Below, piece after piece: positions 7,472-21,294 of a stretch of 64,000 nt of DNA (position 1 is its first letter; every line of letters starts with the position of its first letter). Source of the DNA: Chloroflexota bacterium (lineage in GTDB: Bacteria > Chloroflexota > Dormibacteria > Dormibacterales > Dormibacteraceae); the NCBI GenBank assembly GCA_005880945.1, contig VBIU01000010.1, forward strand, positions 1 to 64,000, read 5' to 3'. The notes beneath the pieces were generated by a model, which did not search any database, had not been told where the DNA came from, and saw nothing but the letters and a program-made list of their open reading frames with translations. Both the position numbers and the translations under genes were made by a program.

Positions 7472-9820
7472 ATGGAAACCCCGAAGTCCGAACTGCTCCC
7501 CGTCCTCCCCATGGACGACGTGGTCGTCCTGCCCCACATGACAGTCACGCTGGCCGTGGAAGGCGACGGCCAGAAGGCCGCCATCGAAGCTGCCCGCCAG
7601 GGCTCCCGCCTGATCCTGCTCGTGCCCCGGATCGACGGCCATTTCGGCAAGATCGGCACCGTCGCCCGCCTGGGCGACTCCGCCGAGCTCCCGACCGGCG
7701 CCGAGGCGTTCGTGATCCGCGGCGAGTACCGCGCGCGCCTGGGCAGCGGGCAGGCAGACATCGGCGGCGCATTGTGGGTCAAAGCCGACCCCATACCCGA
7801 CGGCGAACCCTCCGAGAAGGCCACCGAGCTGGGCCGCGAGTACCGCGCGATGCTGGAGAATCTCGTCGAGTCGAGAGGCGTCCCGCAGGTCGTCCAGTTC
7901 CTGCGCGCGGCCAAGACCCCGAGCCACCTCTCCGACCTGGCCGGCTACTCGCCCGACCTCACCATGGACCAGAAGCTCGAGGTCCTCGAGACCCTCGATC
8001 TCGAGGAGCGCCTCGCCAAGCTAATCAGCTGGACCAAGCAGATCCTCGCCGACGCCTCGCTGAAGGAGAAGATCCGCAGCGATGTCGCCGAGGGCATGGA
8101 GAAGACCCAGCGCGAGTTCCTGCTCCGGCAGCAGCTGGAGGCGATCAAGAAGCAGCTGAACGAAGGCGGCGGTGACGTCGTCTCCACCTACCGCGAGCGA
8201 GTCGCCAAGGCCGGCATGCCCGACGGCGTGCTCACCGAGGTCAATCGCGAGCTCGACCGCTTGGAGCGCACGAGCGAGCAGAACCCCGAGTACGGCTGGA
8301 TTCGCACGTACCTGGATTGGATGCTCGACATCCCCTGGAACGTTCGGTCGGACGACAACTACGACCTGGCCGAAGCCCGTCGAATCCTCGACGAGGACCA
8401 CACCGGCCTGTCCGACGTCAAGGACCGCATCATCGAGTTCCTCGCAGTGCGCAAGCTGCGCAAGGAGCGCGGTCTCGAGGTCTTGGGCGGACGTGGATCG
8501 GGCGCGATCATCACCCTGGTTGGGCCTCCCGGCGTCGGCAAGACCTCGCTCGGCGAGTCCGTCGCCCGCGCCCTGGGCAGGAAGTTCACGCGCGTCTCGC
8601 TCGGCGGCATCCGCGACGAAGCGGACATCCGCGGCCACCGGCGCACTTATGTCGGCGCGCTGCCCGGCCGCATCGTTCGCGCGCTGAAGGAGGCCGGGAC
8701 CAAGAACCCGGTCATCATGCTGGACGAGATCGACAAGGTCGGCAGCGACTGGAGGGGCGACCCGTCAGCCGCGCTGCTCGAGGTCCTCGACCCCGCGCAG
8801 AACAACACGTTCCGCGACCACTACCTGGAGGTCGACCTCGACCTCTCCGAGGTCCTGTTCATCCCGACCGCGAACGTGTCCGAGACGATTCCCGCGCCGC
8901 TGCTCGACCGCATGGAGCTCATCCGGCTGGACGGCTACACGGAGGAAGAGAAGGTGGCCATCGCGCGCGACCACCTGCTCAAGCGTCAGGTGAAGCAGGC
9001 AGGCCTCAACCCTGAAGAGGTCACCGTCAGCGACGAGGCGATCATGAAGGTCATCACAGACCACACGCGCGAGGCGGGCGTCCGCAACCTGGAGCGCGAG
9101 CTGGGCAAGATCACACGCAAGGTCGCGACCAAGGTCGCCACCAAGGCGCTCACCCCGCCGGTCGCGATCACGCCTGAGCGCGTGCGCGAGTTCCTTGGCA
9201 AGCCCAAGTTCGACAACGAGGTCGCGGCTCGCACCGCGGTGCCCGGAGTGGCGACGGGCCTTGCCGTCACCGGCACCGGCGGAGACGTGCTCTTCGTCGA
9301 AGCTACGTCAACGAATGCAAACGGCCACGGGGCGAGCCTCCTGCTCACGGGTCAGCTGGGCGACGTCATGAAGGAGTCGGCCCAGATCGCTCTGTCCTTC
9401 GTGCGGTCGCACGCGGCCGAGCTCAAGATCGAGCCCGAGGCCGCCGACAGGTCGTTCCACATCCACGTGCCCGAGGGCGCCGTGCCGAAGGACGGCCCAT
9501 CCGCCGGCGTGACGATGACCACCGCCATCGTCAGCCTGCTCACCGGACGGCCGGTCAAGAGCACTGTCGGCATGACGGGCGAGGTCACGTTGCAGGGCCT
9601 GGTGCTGCCGATCGGGGGTGTCAAGCAGAAGGTGCTGGCCGCCCACCGCATGGGCCTGACGGAGGTCATCCTCCCGAAGCGAAACGAGAAGGATCTCGAC
9701 GACGTGCCCGAGAGCGTGCGCAATGCCATGACCTTCCACCTGGCGAGTCGCGTGGAAGAGGTGCTCGAGTTCGCGCTCGAACAGCCGGCCCAAGCGAAAG
9801 CCAAGACGCAAGCGGCCTAA
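7472..9820 (+). CDS. lon: ATP-dependent protease Lon
   Basis: 782 aa, full length for bacterial LonA. The N-terminal substrate-binding domain (residues 1-200) begins LLPVLPMDDVVVLPHMTV. A helical segment follows, then AAA+ Walker A GPPGVGKT (351-358), Walker B MLDEIDK near 416-422, and a C-terminal protease domain with catalytic Ser677 in PKDGPSAGVTM and Lys718 in GGVKQK. It degrades misfolded and regulatory proteins in the cytoplasm. The start ATG has no clear Shine-Dalgarno sequence. The upstream 60 bp show neither an obvious CIRCE nor a HAIR element. It is followed closely by the F420-type reductase gene. Confidence 0.97.
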   Translation: METPKSELLPVLPMDDVVVLPHMTVTLAVEGDGQKAAIEAARQGSRLILLVPRIDGHFGKIGTVARLGDSAELPTGAEAFVIRGEYRARLGSGQADIGGALWVKADPIPDGEPSEKATELGREYRAMLENLVESRGVPQVVQFLRAAKTPSHLSDLAGYSPDLTMDQKLEVLETLDLEERLAKLISWTKQILADASLKEKIRSDVAEGMEKTQREFLLRQQLEAIKKQLNEGGGDVVSTYRERVAKAGMPDGVLTEVNRELDRLERTSEQNPEYGWIRTYLDWMLDIPWNVRSDDNYDLAEARRILDEDHTGLSDVKDRIIEFLAVRKLRKERGLEVLGGRGSGAIITLVGPPGVGKTSLGESVARALGRKFTRVSLGGIRDEADIRGHRRTYVGALPGRIVRALKEAGTKNPVIMLDEIDKVGSDWRGDPSAALLEVLDPAQNNTFRDHYLEVDLDLSEVLFIPTANVSETIPAPLLDRMELIRLDGYTEEEKVAIARDHLLKRQVKQAGLNPEEVTVSDEAIMKVITDHTREAGVRNLERELGKITRKVATKVATKALTPPVAITPERVREFLGKPKFDNEVAARTAVPGVATGLAVTGTGGDVLFVEATSTNANGHGASLLLTGQLGDVMKESAQIALSFVRSHAAELKIEPEAADRSFHIHVPEGAVPKDGPSAGVTMTTAIVSLLTGRPVKSTVGMTGEVTLQGLVLPIGGVKQKVLAAHRMGLTEVILPKRNEKDLDDVPESVRNAMTFHLASRVEEVLEFALEQPAQAKAKTQAA

Positions 9821-9824
9821 TCCG

Positions 9825-10319
9825 GTGCCGATCGAGAAGACGCCCATCGGAACGCGCGGCACCGAGATGCCGGGCGGCAAGCTGCTGCGGAAGGTGCTCG
9901 AGCCCCTCGCAAAGAGGCAAGTTGGCGCGTACCGGAAGACCGGCGGGACCGATCGGATGAGCCGGATGATGAAGTTTCCTGTTGTTCTCCTGACCACGAA
10001 GGGCGCCAAGTCCGGCGCGGAGCGGATTTCGGCCCTGGGCGGGTTCCAGGAAGGAGACGATGCTTGGCTTATCGTGGCTTCGAAGGGAGGGTCGAAGACG
10101 CACCCTGCGTGGCTCAACAACATGATCAAGCACCCCGACGACATCTGGCTCGAGGTAGGCAAGCGGAAGATGAAGGTGCAGGCTGAGTCGCTCACCGGAG
10201 CGGCGCGCGAAGAGGCGTACCGTCGCGTTGTGGCCGTGGCGCCGCAGTATGGCGAGTACACCAAGAAAACCGACAGGGTGATCCCCGTCATCAGGCTGAC
10301 AGCGGTTTCGGGGTCTTAG
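9825..10319 (+). CDS. F420-dependent nitroreductase family protein (Ddn/DUF385)
   Basis: 164 aa from GTG 9825, four bases after the lon stop codon. The Ddn split-barrel family is recognised by FPVVLLTTKGAKSGAERISALGGF, DAWLIVASKGGSKTHPAWLNNMIKHPDDIWLEVG and the closing YTKKTDRVIPVIRL. Family members use deazaflavin F420 (or sometimes F420-less heme/flavin) for quinone or nitro-group reduction. The physiological substrate here is unknown. A second paralogue occurs at 40740-41189. The stop codon TAG shares its last base with the GTG of the next gene. Confidence 0.85.
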   Translation: MPIEKTPIGTRGTEMPGGKLLRKVLEPLAKRQVGAYRKTGGTDRMSRMMKFPVVLLTTKGAKSGAERISALGGFQEGDDAWLIVASKGGSKTHPAWLNNMIKHPDDIWLEVGKRKMKVQAESLTGAAREEAYRRVVAVAPQYGEYTKKTDRVIPVIRLTAVSGS

Positions 10320-10738
10320 TGGCGGGCCGGCCGGCGCCCGAGGTGCTCGCCAGCGCGAAGACGATCGCGGTGGTCGGGGCGTCGCGCGACCCGCGCAAGG
10401 CCGGTGGGTCGGTGCCCGAAGGGCTTCAGCGCCGCGGCTTTCGCATCATCCCTATCAACCCGTTCGCCGACGAGCTCTTCGGAGAGCGCGTGTATCGCAC
10501 GCTCGCCGACGTGCCTGAAAAGGTGGACCTTGTCGATGTGTTCAGGCCCGCGCCGGACGCCCCCGAAATCGCGCGGCAAGCAGTGGCAATTGGCGCCAAG
10601 GGGCTCTGGCTGCAACTCGACATTCGGTCCGAGGAGGCAAGGCGCATCGCGGAGGCGGCTGGTCTTGACTACGTCGAGGACGAATGCACCGCCGTGGTGG
10701 CTTCGCTGTACCGGATCAAGAAAGAAACCGCGGCGTAG
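10319..10738 (+). CDS. CoA-binding domain protein (YccU/CoA_binding_2 family)
   Basis: 139 aa from GTG 10319, overlapping the previous stop by one base. The Rossmann-like CoA_binding_2 fold is clear: KTIAVVGASRDPRKAGGSVPEGLQ, RGFRIIPINPFADELFGERVYRTLADVP, VDLVDVFRPAPDAPEIARQAVAIGAKGLWLQLDI, and a terminal DYVEDECTAV. The DECTA motif is the usual DxC(M/T) hallmark. The family binds CoA or related nucleotides. No enzymatic activity is established. Its place in the lon unit is by position only. Confidence 0.88.
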   Translation: MAGRPAPEVLASAKTIAVVGASRDPRKAGGSVPEGLQRRGFRIIPINPFADELFGERVYRTLADVPEKVDLVDVFRPAPDAPEIARQAVAIGAKGLWLQLDIRSEEARRIAEAAGLDYVEDECTAVVASLYRIKKETAA

Positions 10739-10748
10739 AGCGTACCGC

Positions 10749-10760
10749 TACTCTCCACTC
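10749..10760 (+). promoter_or_regulatory. Leaderless-type -10 box before CYTH gene
   Basis: TACTCT (10749-10754) is followed by six bases and then GTG 10761. This places the predicted transcription start at or next to the start codon. There is no Shine-Dalgarno sequence. See the other -10 boxes of this type at 12901, 24627, 30531, 40328 and 57731. Confidence 0.45.
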
Positions 10761-11363
10761 GTGCCTCCACGCCGTCCTCATCACCGTCCGCGTGATCGAA
10801 GCGTCGAATGCGAGCTGAAGTTTCGAGTCGCCAGCCCGCGCAACCATGCGCGAATCCGGGCCGCCCTTCGCAAGCGCGGGGCCAAGCTCGAGGGCAAGTA
10901 TGAGGAGGAGAACTACAGGTTCGATGGGCCCGGCAAGTCGACGCGCGGAACGACCCTGAGGCTGAGGGTTCTCAATGGCGGGCCGCACGGCGTGCTTACT
11001 GTGAAGGGGCCGGCAAAGTTTGTGGGCAGAGTCAAGGTGCGCGAGGAGACCGAGATCGAGGTCAAGGACGTGCACGCGACCCTCGACCTGCTGACCCAGC
11101 TTGGCTTCAACGTCGAGTTCACCTACAGCAAGCGCCGTGTGATGTGGACCCTCGACGGGGTGGTAAGCGTCACGCTCGACACGCTGGACTATGGCTGGTT
11201 CGTCGAGCTCGAAGGACCGCTGGAAATCCTGCCCGAGCAGGCTCGCAGCCTCGGCTTCGACCCCGCCAAAGCGCTGAAGGACTCGTACTCGGTGCTGGCG
11301 CGAAGGCACCTCGCAAAGTCTTCCCAAGCGAACGGCCCCCTCCCGCGCGGGGAAGGGACTTGA
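10761..11363 (+). CDS. CYTH domain protein (triphosphate tunnel metalloenzyme)
   Basis: 200 aa from GTG 10761. The CYTH/TTM fold is shown by the opening ECELKFRV (the ExExK signature), KGAKLEGKYEEENYRFDGP, TTLRLRVLNGGPHGVLTVKGP, KVREETEIEV and the late WFVELEG. Alternating charged residues line a tunnel that binds Mg and triphosphates in this family, whose members are class IV adenylate cyclases, thiamine triphosphatases or inorganic triphosphatases. Which one applies cannot be told. The last about 10 codons (NGPLPRGEGT) and the stop are encoded by a palindromic repeat beginning near 11336, so the natural tail was probably replaced. Confidence 0.82.
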   Translation: MPPRRPHHRPRDRSVECELKFRVASPRNHARIRAALRKRGAKLEGKYEEENYRFDGPGKSTRGTTLRLRVLNGGPHGVLTVKGPAKFVGRVKVREETEIEVKDVHATLDLLTQLGFNVEFTYSKRRVMWTLDGVVSVTLDTLDYGWFVELEGPLEILPEQARSLGFDPAKALKDSYSVLARRHLAKSSQANGPLPRGEGT

Positions 11364-11398
11364 TTTAATGCGCGCCTCCCCCGCTCCGCGGGGGAGGA
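11336..11398. repeat. Palindromic repeat block R3 (solo copy)
   Basis: The block reads CCCCCTCCCGCGCGGGG, AAGGGACTTGATTTAATG, CGCGCCTCCCCCGC and TCCGCGGGGGAGG. It matches R2 (1072-1141) nearly base for base in the core GA-TTTAATGCGCGCCTCCCC and is inverted relative to R1. It has no DUF559 gene next to it and supplies the end of the CYTH gene. Confidence 0.8.
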
Positions 11399-11421
11399 AC
11401 CTGTCGCCCAAAAGGTACCCG

Positions 11422-12801
11422 CTAGGTTTTCGGCGGGCCCACCCAGACCGTCTGGATGTTCGTGAATTCTCTGATGCCGTACGACGACAGCTCTCGACCG
11501 TAGCCTGACCTCTTGACGCCGCCGAACGGCAGGCGCGCGTCCGATGCGACCATGCCATTTACGAACACCAGGCCCGCCTCGACTCGCTCGGCCAGCATCT
11601 CGGCTCGCTCGACGTCCTTGGTCCAGATGCTCGACCCAAGACCGAACTCGGTGTCATTCGCGACCTGGAGTGCCTCTTCCGCATCGCGGACTCGGATCAC
11701 TGCCGCAACCGGGCCGAAGGTCTCCTGGTCGTAGACCGGCATCCCCGGCTTGACCTCGGTCAGCACCGTCGGTTCGAAGAAGTAACCCTTGCCGTGTCCG
11801 TCCACGCGTTTGCCACCGGTCAGGACCTTCGCGCCCTTCTTCACCGAGTCCCTGACCTGCCTGTCGAGGTCGTCGACGAGGTCTGCTCGCGCGAGCGGCC
11901 CGACCTGGTTGGCGCGATCCTTCGGGTCCCCCACCTTGAGCGCGGCGACGGCTTTCGTCAATATCTCTTCGAACTCGTCAGCGATGGCCTCAGCCACGAT
12001 GAATCGCTTGGCTGCGATGCAGCTCTGGCCGTTGTTCTGATTCCGCGCCCGGCAGGCGACCGTCGCCGCAGCCTTTACGTCGGCATCCGCCAGGACGATG
12101 AACGGGTCGGAGCCTCCCAGCTCGAGAACTGACTTCTTAAGGGCCTTGCCTGCCGCCGCCGCGACCTGGATGCCGGCTGCCTCGGAGCCCGTCAGCGTCA
12201 CGCCGGCGACGCGGCGATCGGAAATGATGCCCTCGATCGCGCGCGAGCCGATGAGCAGGGTCTGAAAGACGCCGTTGGGCACGCCGGCCTCGCGGAAGAC
12301 ATCCTCGATCGCGAGGGCGCAGTGCGGCACGTTGGAAGAGTGCTTGAGGAGCATCACATTGCCGGCCGCGAGGGCCGGCAGCCCGGCGCGGAAGGCCTGC
12401 CAGAAAGGGAAGTTCCAGGGCATCACCGCCAGGATCACGCCGAGGGGCTGGAACCTCACGTAGCTCTTGGTGGCTGTGCTCTCGATGGGCTCATCGGCCA
12501 GGAGGCGCGCCGCGTTGTCGGCGATCCAGGTCGCTGTCCAGGCGCATTTCTCGACCTCGGCTTCGGCCTCGACGATGGGCTTGCCCATCTCGGACGTCAT
12601 CAGGGCCGCGAAGCGGGATTTCTCCGCCCTCAGGACTCCCGCCACCGACCGCATCAACGCCGTCCTCAGGTCGATGCCGGCATCTCGCCACGCGTGCCTG
12701 GAGGCATAGGCGCGCTCGACTGCGGCCTCGATGCCGGCAGCGTCGAGCTCGGGGTAGGCCGCCAGCTCCTCGCCAGTCGCCGGGTCGATGGACTTGAGCA
12801 T
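11422..12801 (-). CDS. NAD(P)-dependent aldehyde dehydrogenase (succinate-semialdehyde dehydrogenase type)
   Basis: 459 aa, normal ALDH length. The opening [15 protein letters not shown] and the pattern [23 protein letters not shown] (cofactor site), [12 protein letters not shown] (general-base Glu), [11 protein letters not shown] (catalytic Cys, near residue 266) and [12 protein letters not shown] are those of GabD/Sad-like succinate-semialdehyde dehydrogenases. It would oxidise an aldehyde to the acid in the cytoplasm. The exact substrate is not fixed by sequence. It is divergent from glgE with about 110 bp between them, part of which is a palindromic repeat. No GABA transaminase is nearby. 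Confidence 0.9.
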   Translation of the reverse strand: MLKSIDPATGEELAAYPELDAAGIEAAVERAYASRHAWRDAGIDLRTALMRSVAGVLRAEKSRFAALMTSEMGKPIVEAEAEVEKCAWTATWIADNAARLLADEPIESTATKSYVRFQPLGVILAVMPWNFPFWQAFRAGLPALAAGNVMLLKHSSNVPHCALAIEDVFREAGVPNGVFQTLLIGSRAIEGIISDRRVAGVTLTGSEAAGIQVAAAAGKALKKSVLELGGSDPFIVLADADVKAAATVACRARNQNNGQSCIAAKRFIVAEAIADEFEEILTKAVAALKVGDPKDRANQVGPLARADLVDDLDRQVRDSVKKGAKVLTGGKRVDGHGKGYFFEPTVLTEVKPGMPVYDQETFGPVAAVIRVRDAEEALQVANDTEFGLGSSIWTKDVERAEMLAERVEAGLVFVNGMVASDARLPFGGVKRSGYGRELSSYGIREFTNIQTVWVGPPKT

Positions 12802-12860
12802 CCCAATCAGATTAACTTGCTCAGACGGCCCGACTCAGGCAGCGTCCCCTTGGTCGCTGC

Positions 12861-12890
12861 GCGCCACCTCTCCGCGGAGCGGGGAGGAGA
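12861..12890. repeat. Palindromic repeat R4 (partial) upstream of glgE
   Basis: CCTCTCCGCGGAGCGGGGAGG forms a hairpin with the same GGGGAGG arm as R1-R3 and a preceding GCGCCA. The TTGATTTAATG core is missing, so this is a degraded or truncated copy. It lies just upstream of the glgE -10 box. Confidence 0.55.
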
Positions 12891-12900
12891 ATCCGATCGT

Positions 12901-12912
12901 TACGATTTGATC
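12901..12912 (+). promoter_or_regulatory. Leaderless-type -10 box before glgE
   Basis: TACGAT (12901-12906) is followed by six bases (TTGATC) and GTG 12913. No Shine-Dalgarno sequence precedes the start, so a leaderless transcript for the three-gene glucan operon is predicted. Confidence 0.5.
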
Positions 12913-15026
12913 GTGGCTCGCGCCCCCGTCAAGCGGAGATTGGCCACCACTGCGCCTCAGCCCGACGCCGCGGTGGCGCCCTTGGCGGACGGCCGGCGCC
13001 GGGTGGTGATCGAGGCCGTATCCCCCGAGGTTGAGGGCGGCCGGTTTCCCAGCAAGCGATCCCTCGGCGAGCGGGTGGCGATCGAAGCCGACGTTTTCGC
13101 CGACGGTCACGACGCGATCTCCTGCGTCCTGCGGTACCGCCACCAGTCCGAGACAGCCTGGACCGAGGTGCCGATGTTGGCGCTCGGCAACGACCGGTGG
13201 CGCGCGGAGTTCGCAGCATCGGAGCTGGGCCGGTATGTCTATACAGTCCAGGGCTGGGTTGACCCCTTTCAGACCTGGCGCCTTCAGCTCGCCAAGCGCG
13301 TCGTGGCAGGACAGGACGTGGCCCCCGAGATGGAAGTCGGCGCGCAGCTGGTGGAGGCGGCCGCCGGACGGGCGCAAGGGGCAGACGCGACCGCACTCCT
13401 TAAGCACGCGGAGGCTCTGCGCAGCGGCCGTGATGCCGCAGGCGTTCCGGTTAAATCCCCTCTACCCAACCCTCTCCCCGGAGGGGAGAGGGAGCTCCCC
13501 AGCCGTCTCCCCGGAGGGGAGAAGGTTTCCAACCAGCTCATCGACCTCATGGATCGCCACCCCGACCGGAGCGAGGCCGTCACGTACCCGCGCGAGCTCG
13601 AGATGCTTGTCGACCCCCTGCGCGCCCGCTTCAGCGCCTGGTACGAGCTCTTCCCCCGGTCGGCCGGCGAACCCGGCCGCCACGGCACGTTCCGCGACGT
13701 GGAACAGCGCCTGCCTTATATCTCATCGATGGGGTTCGACGTCCTGTACATGCCGCCGATCCACCCGATCGGACGCACGAACCGCAAGGGCGCCAACAAC
13801 ACAGTGCGTGCTTCCAGCGGCGAGCCAGGCAGCCCCTGGGCGATCGGCTCAGACGAGGGCGGGCACAAATCCGTGCATCCCGAGCTCGGCACCCTCGACG
13901 ATTTCCGCCACCTGCTGCGCGCCGCCGAGGAGCACGGGCTTGCAATCGCGCTCGACATCGCCTTCCAGTGCTCGCCTGACCACCCATACATTCGGGAGCA
14001 CCCCGAATGGTTTCGTCACCGCCCCGACGGCTCGATCCAGTACGCGGAAAACCCACCGAAGAAGTACGAGGACATCGTGCCCTTCGATTTCGAGTGCGAG
14101 GCGTGGCGCGAGCTGTGGGCCGAGCTGCTCTCGATAGTGCGCTTCTGGATCGAGCAAGGGGTGCGCATCTTCCGCGTCGACAACCCGCACACCAAGCCAT
14201 TCGCCTTCTGGGAATGGCTGATCGCGGAAGTCAAGCGCGAGCACCCCGAGGCGATCTTCCTGGCCGAGGCCTTTACACGGCCCAAGGTGATGTACCGGCT
14301 CGCGAAGGCAGGCTTCAGCCAGTCCTACACCTACTTCGCGTGGCGCAACACGGCGTGGGAGCTGACCCAATACTTCACAGAGCTGACGCAGGCGCCGGTC
14401 CGCGACTTCTTCCGTCCCAACCTGTGGCCGAACACCCCTGACATCCTCACCGAGTACGTCCAGACAGGCGGCCGGCCGGCGTTCGCGGCGCGCCTGCTGC
14501 TTGCCGCGACGCTTGGAGCGAGCTACGGCATCTACGGGCCCGCGTTCGAGCTTTGCGAAGGCCGGGCCAAGGAGCCTGGATCGGAAGAGTATCTCGACTC
14601 GGAGAAGTACCAGCTGCGAAGCTGGAAGACCGACTCTCCCGACAGCCTTCGAGAGATGATCACGCTGGTCAACGAGATCCGCCACGAGAACCTGGCTCTT
14701 CAAAGTGACCGCGGCCTTCGGTTCCATCCAACAGAGAACGACAGCCTGCTCGCGTACACGAAGAGCACGTCGGATCTCGCCGACGTCGTTCTGACAGTGG
14801 TCAACCTGGACCCTCACCACACTCAATCCGGCATGGTCACGCTGCCTCTGAAGGCGCTTGGACTCGAGAGCGACAAGAGCTACCAGGCTCACGAGCTCCT
14901 GAGCGGCGCGCGCTACATGTGGACCGGGCCTCGCAACTATGTGGAGATCAACCCGCACGCGTCGCCCGCCCAGATCTTCAGGTTCCGCCGCCGCATTCGC
15001 AGCGAACACGACTTCGAGTATTTCCT

Positions 15027-15030
<4 letters not shown>
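12913..15030 (+). CDS. glgE: Alpha-1,4-glucan:maltose-1-phosphate maltosyltransferase
   Basis: 705 aa from GTG 12913. GlgE (GH13_3) extends alpha-glucans with maltose-1-phosphate made by maltokinase. An N-terminal beta domain (VVIEAVSPEVEGGRFPSKRSLGE) is followed by the GH13 barrel with RNxKG-like GRTNRKGANN and GSDEGGHKSVHPELGT. The nucleophile is Asp423 in FRVDNPHTKP, the acid/base is Glu452 in LAEAFTRP, and the third carboxylate is Asp510 in NTPDIL. Residues 182-205 (SPLPNPLPGGERE and similar) are a palindromic repeat read in frame between the N-terminal region and the barrel. The stop overlaps the TTG of the next gene. The start is set by the -10 box at 12901 and the lack of family similarity upstream. 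Confidence 0.95.
13456..13527. repeat. In-frame palindromic repeat inside glgE
   Basis: Two hairpins occur: CCCTCTCCCC-GGA-GGGGAGAGGG (13470-13492, 10 bp perfect) and TCTCCCC-GGA-GGGGAGA (13506-13522). They follow a CCTCTACCCAACCCTC lead. The unit encodes SPLPNPLPGGERE then LPSRLPGGEKV without breaking the reading frame. It resembles the CCCTCACCCCAACCCT family seen degenerately at 50645-50728. Confidence 0.8.
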
Positions 15031-20275
<5,245 letters not shown>

Positions 20276-20312
20276 GAATCAGCCCGCGCACGTAAGCCGG
20301 GTCGTGGATGGC

Positions 20313-20345
20313 CCGAGGGCCGGGGCTCAAACCCGGGCGCCTCGG
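20313..20345. terminator. Hairpin between convergent glgB and collagen-like genes
   Basis: CCGAGG (20313-20318) pairs with CCTCGG (20340-20345), and inside it GCCGGG pairs with CCCGG(G)C around GCTCAAA, with one bulge. It is strong and lies between converging stop codons, so it could end transcription both ways, although no U-run follows. The CTCAAAC loop is superficially like a tRNA T-arm, but no tRNA fits around it. Confidence 0.45.
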
Positions 20346-20362
20346 ACCGTCCTGGTGGTTTC

Positions 20363-21106
20363 TCAGACCACGTTCGAGCACTCGGCGAACGCGGTGAGAT
20401 GGAACCCGCTGGCGATGTCGTCGTTGGTCGCAGAGACGAGCCACCCGTTGCCCGAGCGGTGGTTCTCGCGAATGTGCCAGTCGAAGAACCCGGCGTCAGC
20501 CGTATAGCCTCCGCCCGTCACGACGGTGCCACTTGGGCAGGTGGCGATGGACTGTCGCATGTTCGTGCACGTTGGATCCAGAAGGCTGCAGAGCGTGACC
20601 GTCGGTCCGGCGACTTCCGCGGAGACGAGAGTGCCGGTCGGTCCGGGAGGACCCTGTGGGCCGGTCGGCCCTGGAGGTCCCTGCGGGCCGGTGGCGCCGG
20701 TGGCACCGGTGGCGCCGGTGGCGCCGGTAGCGCCGGTAGCGCCGGTGTCGCCCTTGGGGCCCTGTGGACCGGTTGGGCCCGTGGGCCCTGTGGCCCCGGT
20801 GGCGCCCGTGTCACCCTTGGGGCCCTGCGGGCCGGCTGGGCCGGTCGGACCAGGGATTCCCTGCGGACCGACCTCGTTCCACATGATTGCCTTTTCACTC
20901 TTGAGGCAATGCTGTGACGGCCAGTTGATCAGCCGGAGCTGCCCGTTCTGGGCTTTGTAGCAGCCGTGGATCACGCCGGCCGAATCAGGGATGCTGGCGA
21001 AGGCCGCCGTCCCCGCCACCACGATCAGGCCGCTCGTAATCACCGAAGCCGAAGCGAGTCGCGAGTGCGTGATGCGACGGACGAGCCTGGACAGCCGATC
21101 AGCCAT
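20363..21106 (-). CDS. Secreted collagen-like (Gly-X-Y) protein
   Basis: 247 aa from ATG 21106, preceded by GGGGGG. An Arg-rich N-region and a hydrophobic helix ([20 protein letters not shown]) form a signal peptide or anchor. A short globular part with two Cys ([24 protein letters not shown]) follows. Then come 26 uninterrupted Gly-X-Y triplets (residues about 83-160), rich in GPQ, GPT and a run of six GAT, which would form a collagen triple helix. The C-terminal domain of about 85 residues ([36 protein letters not shown]) is a small Cys-containing module that could trimerise or bind. The role is likely a surface or matrix fibre; the ligand is unknown. Confidence 0.85.
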   Translation of the reverse strand: MADRLSRLVRRITHSRLASASVITSGLIVVAGTAAFASIPDSAGVIHGCYKAQNGQLRLINWPSQHCLKSEKAIMWNEVGPQGIPGPTGPAGPQGPKGDTGATGATGPTGPTGPQGPKGDTGATGATGATGATGATGATGPQGPPGPTGPQGPPGPTGTLVSAEVAGPTVTLCSLLDPTCTNMRQSIATCPSGTVVTGGGYTADAGFFDWHIRENHRSGNGWLVSATNDDIASGFHLTAFAECSNVV

Positions 21107-21150
21107 TTTCTTACCCCCCGTTTCATCCGGCTGACGGAATTGGAGGTATG

Positions 21151-21179
21151 AACGTAGGCGCACCCCGGCCGGTTGTCAA
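21151..21179 (-). promoter_or_regulatory. Sigma-A-type promoter of the collagen-like gene
   Basis: On the minus strand TTGACA (21179-21174), a 17-bp spacer and TACGTT (21156-21151) form a near-consensus promoter. It is followed by a leader of about 38 nt with a GGGGGG ribosome site before ATG 21106. Confidence 0.65.
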
Positions 21180-21197
21180 CTAAATGATCAATCGCTC

Positions 21198-21211
21198 GAT
21201 AAGCGCTTATC
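21198..21211. promoter_or_regulatory. 14-bp perfect palindrome upstream of the collagen-gene promoter
   Basis: GATAAGCGCTTATC is a perfect palindrome about 19 bp upstream of the -35 box, in an AT-richer stretch unlike the surroundings. Position and symmetry suggest a binding site for a dimeric regulator. None is identified in the window. Confidence 0.45.
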
Positions 21212-21244
21212 TAACGATAGCTAGCGCTCTAGCTTCCGGGCAAT

Positions 21245-21293
21245 GGCGAGAACTTTTGAAACAGCGACGCGCCGATGTACGGCGGCAGCGGTC
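21245..21293 (+). pseudogene. Decayed duplicate of the glgB 3' end
   Basis: Positions 21262-21293 are identical over 32 bp to 20131-20162 in glgB. The preceding bases also align (TGGCGAGA-CT--TGAA), encoding WRELL in both. One extra A breaks the frame after WRELLK. The copy lies on the far side of the collagen-like gene, so it marks an old duplication or insertion junction. Confidence 0.75.
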
Positions 21294-21294
21294 C

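Noticed and set aside
12322-12912. N-terminal extension of glgE upstream of 12913
   Set aside because: The frame is open, but it lies over the ALDH gene on the other strand, shows no GlgE similarity, and a -10 box stands at 12901.
13849-15009. Long open frame antisense to glgE (about 386 codons)
   Set aside because: High-GC coding DNA leaves long shadow frames on the opposite strand. The sense frame has full GlgE catalytic motifs; the antisense translation has none and is low-complexity Arg/Val/Asp-rich.
14919-15026. N-terminal extension of the TreS fusion upstream of TTG 15027
   Set aside because: It reads through the glgE coding sequence, has no family similarity, and a four-base TTGA overlap at 15027 matches the operon's coupling pattern.
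20281-20345. tRNA gene
   Set aside because: GGGGCTCAAACCCGGG suggested a T-arm, but the loop lacks TTC-A, no acceptor/anticodon stems of the right length fit, and the sequence is better read as a nested hairpin between convergent genes.
20640-20860. CRISPR or DNA tandem array
   Set aside because: The short repeats are 9-bp units that encode GAT, GPQ and GPT triplets in frame; they are codon repeats of a collagen-like protein, not spacer-separated repeats.
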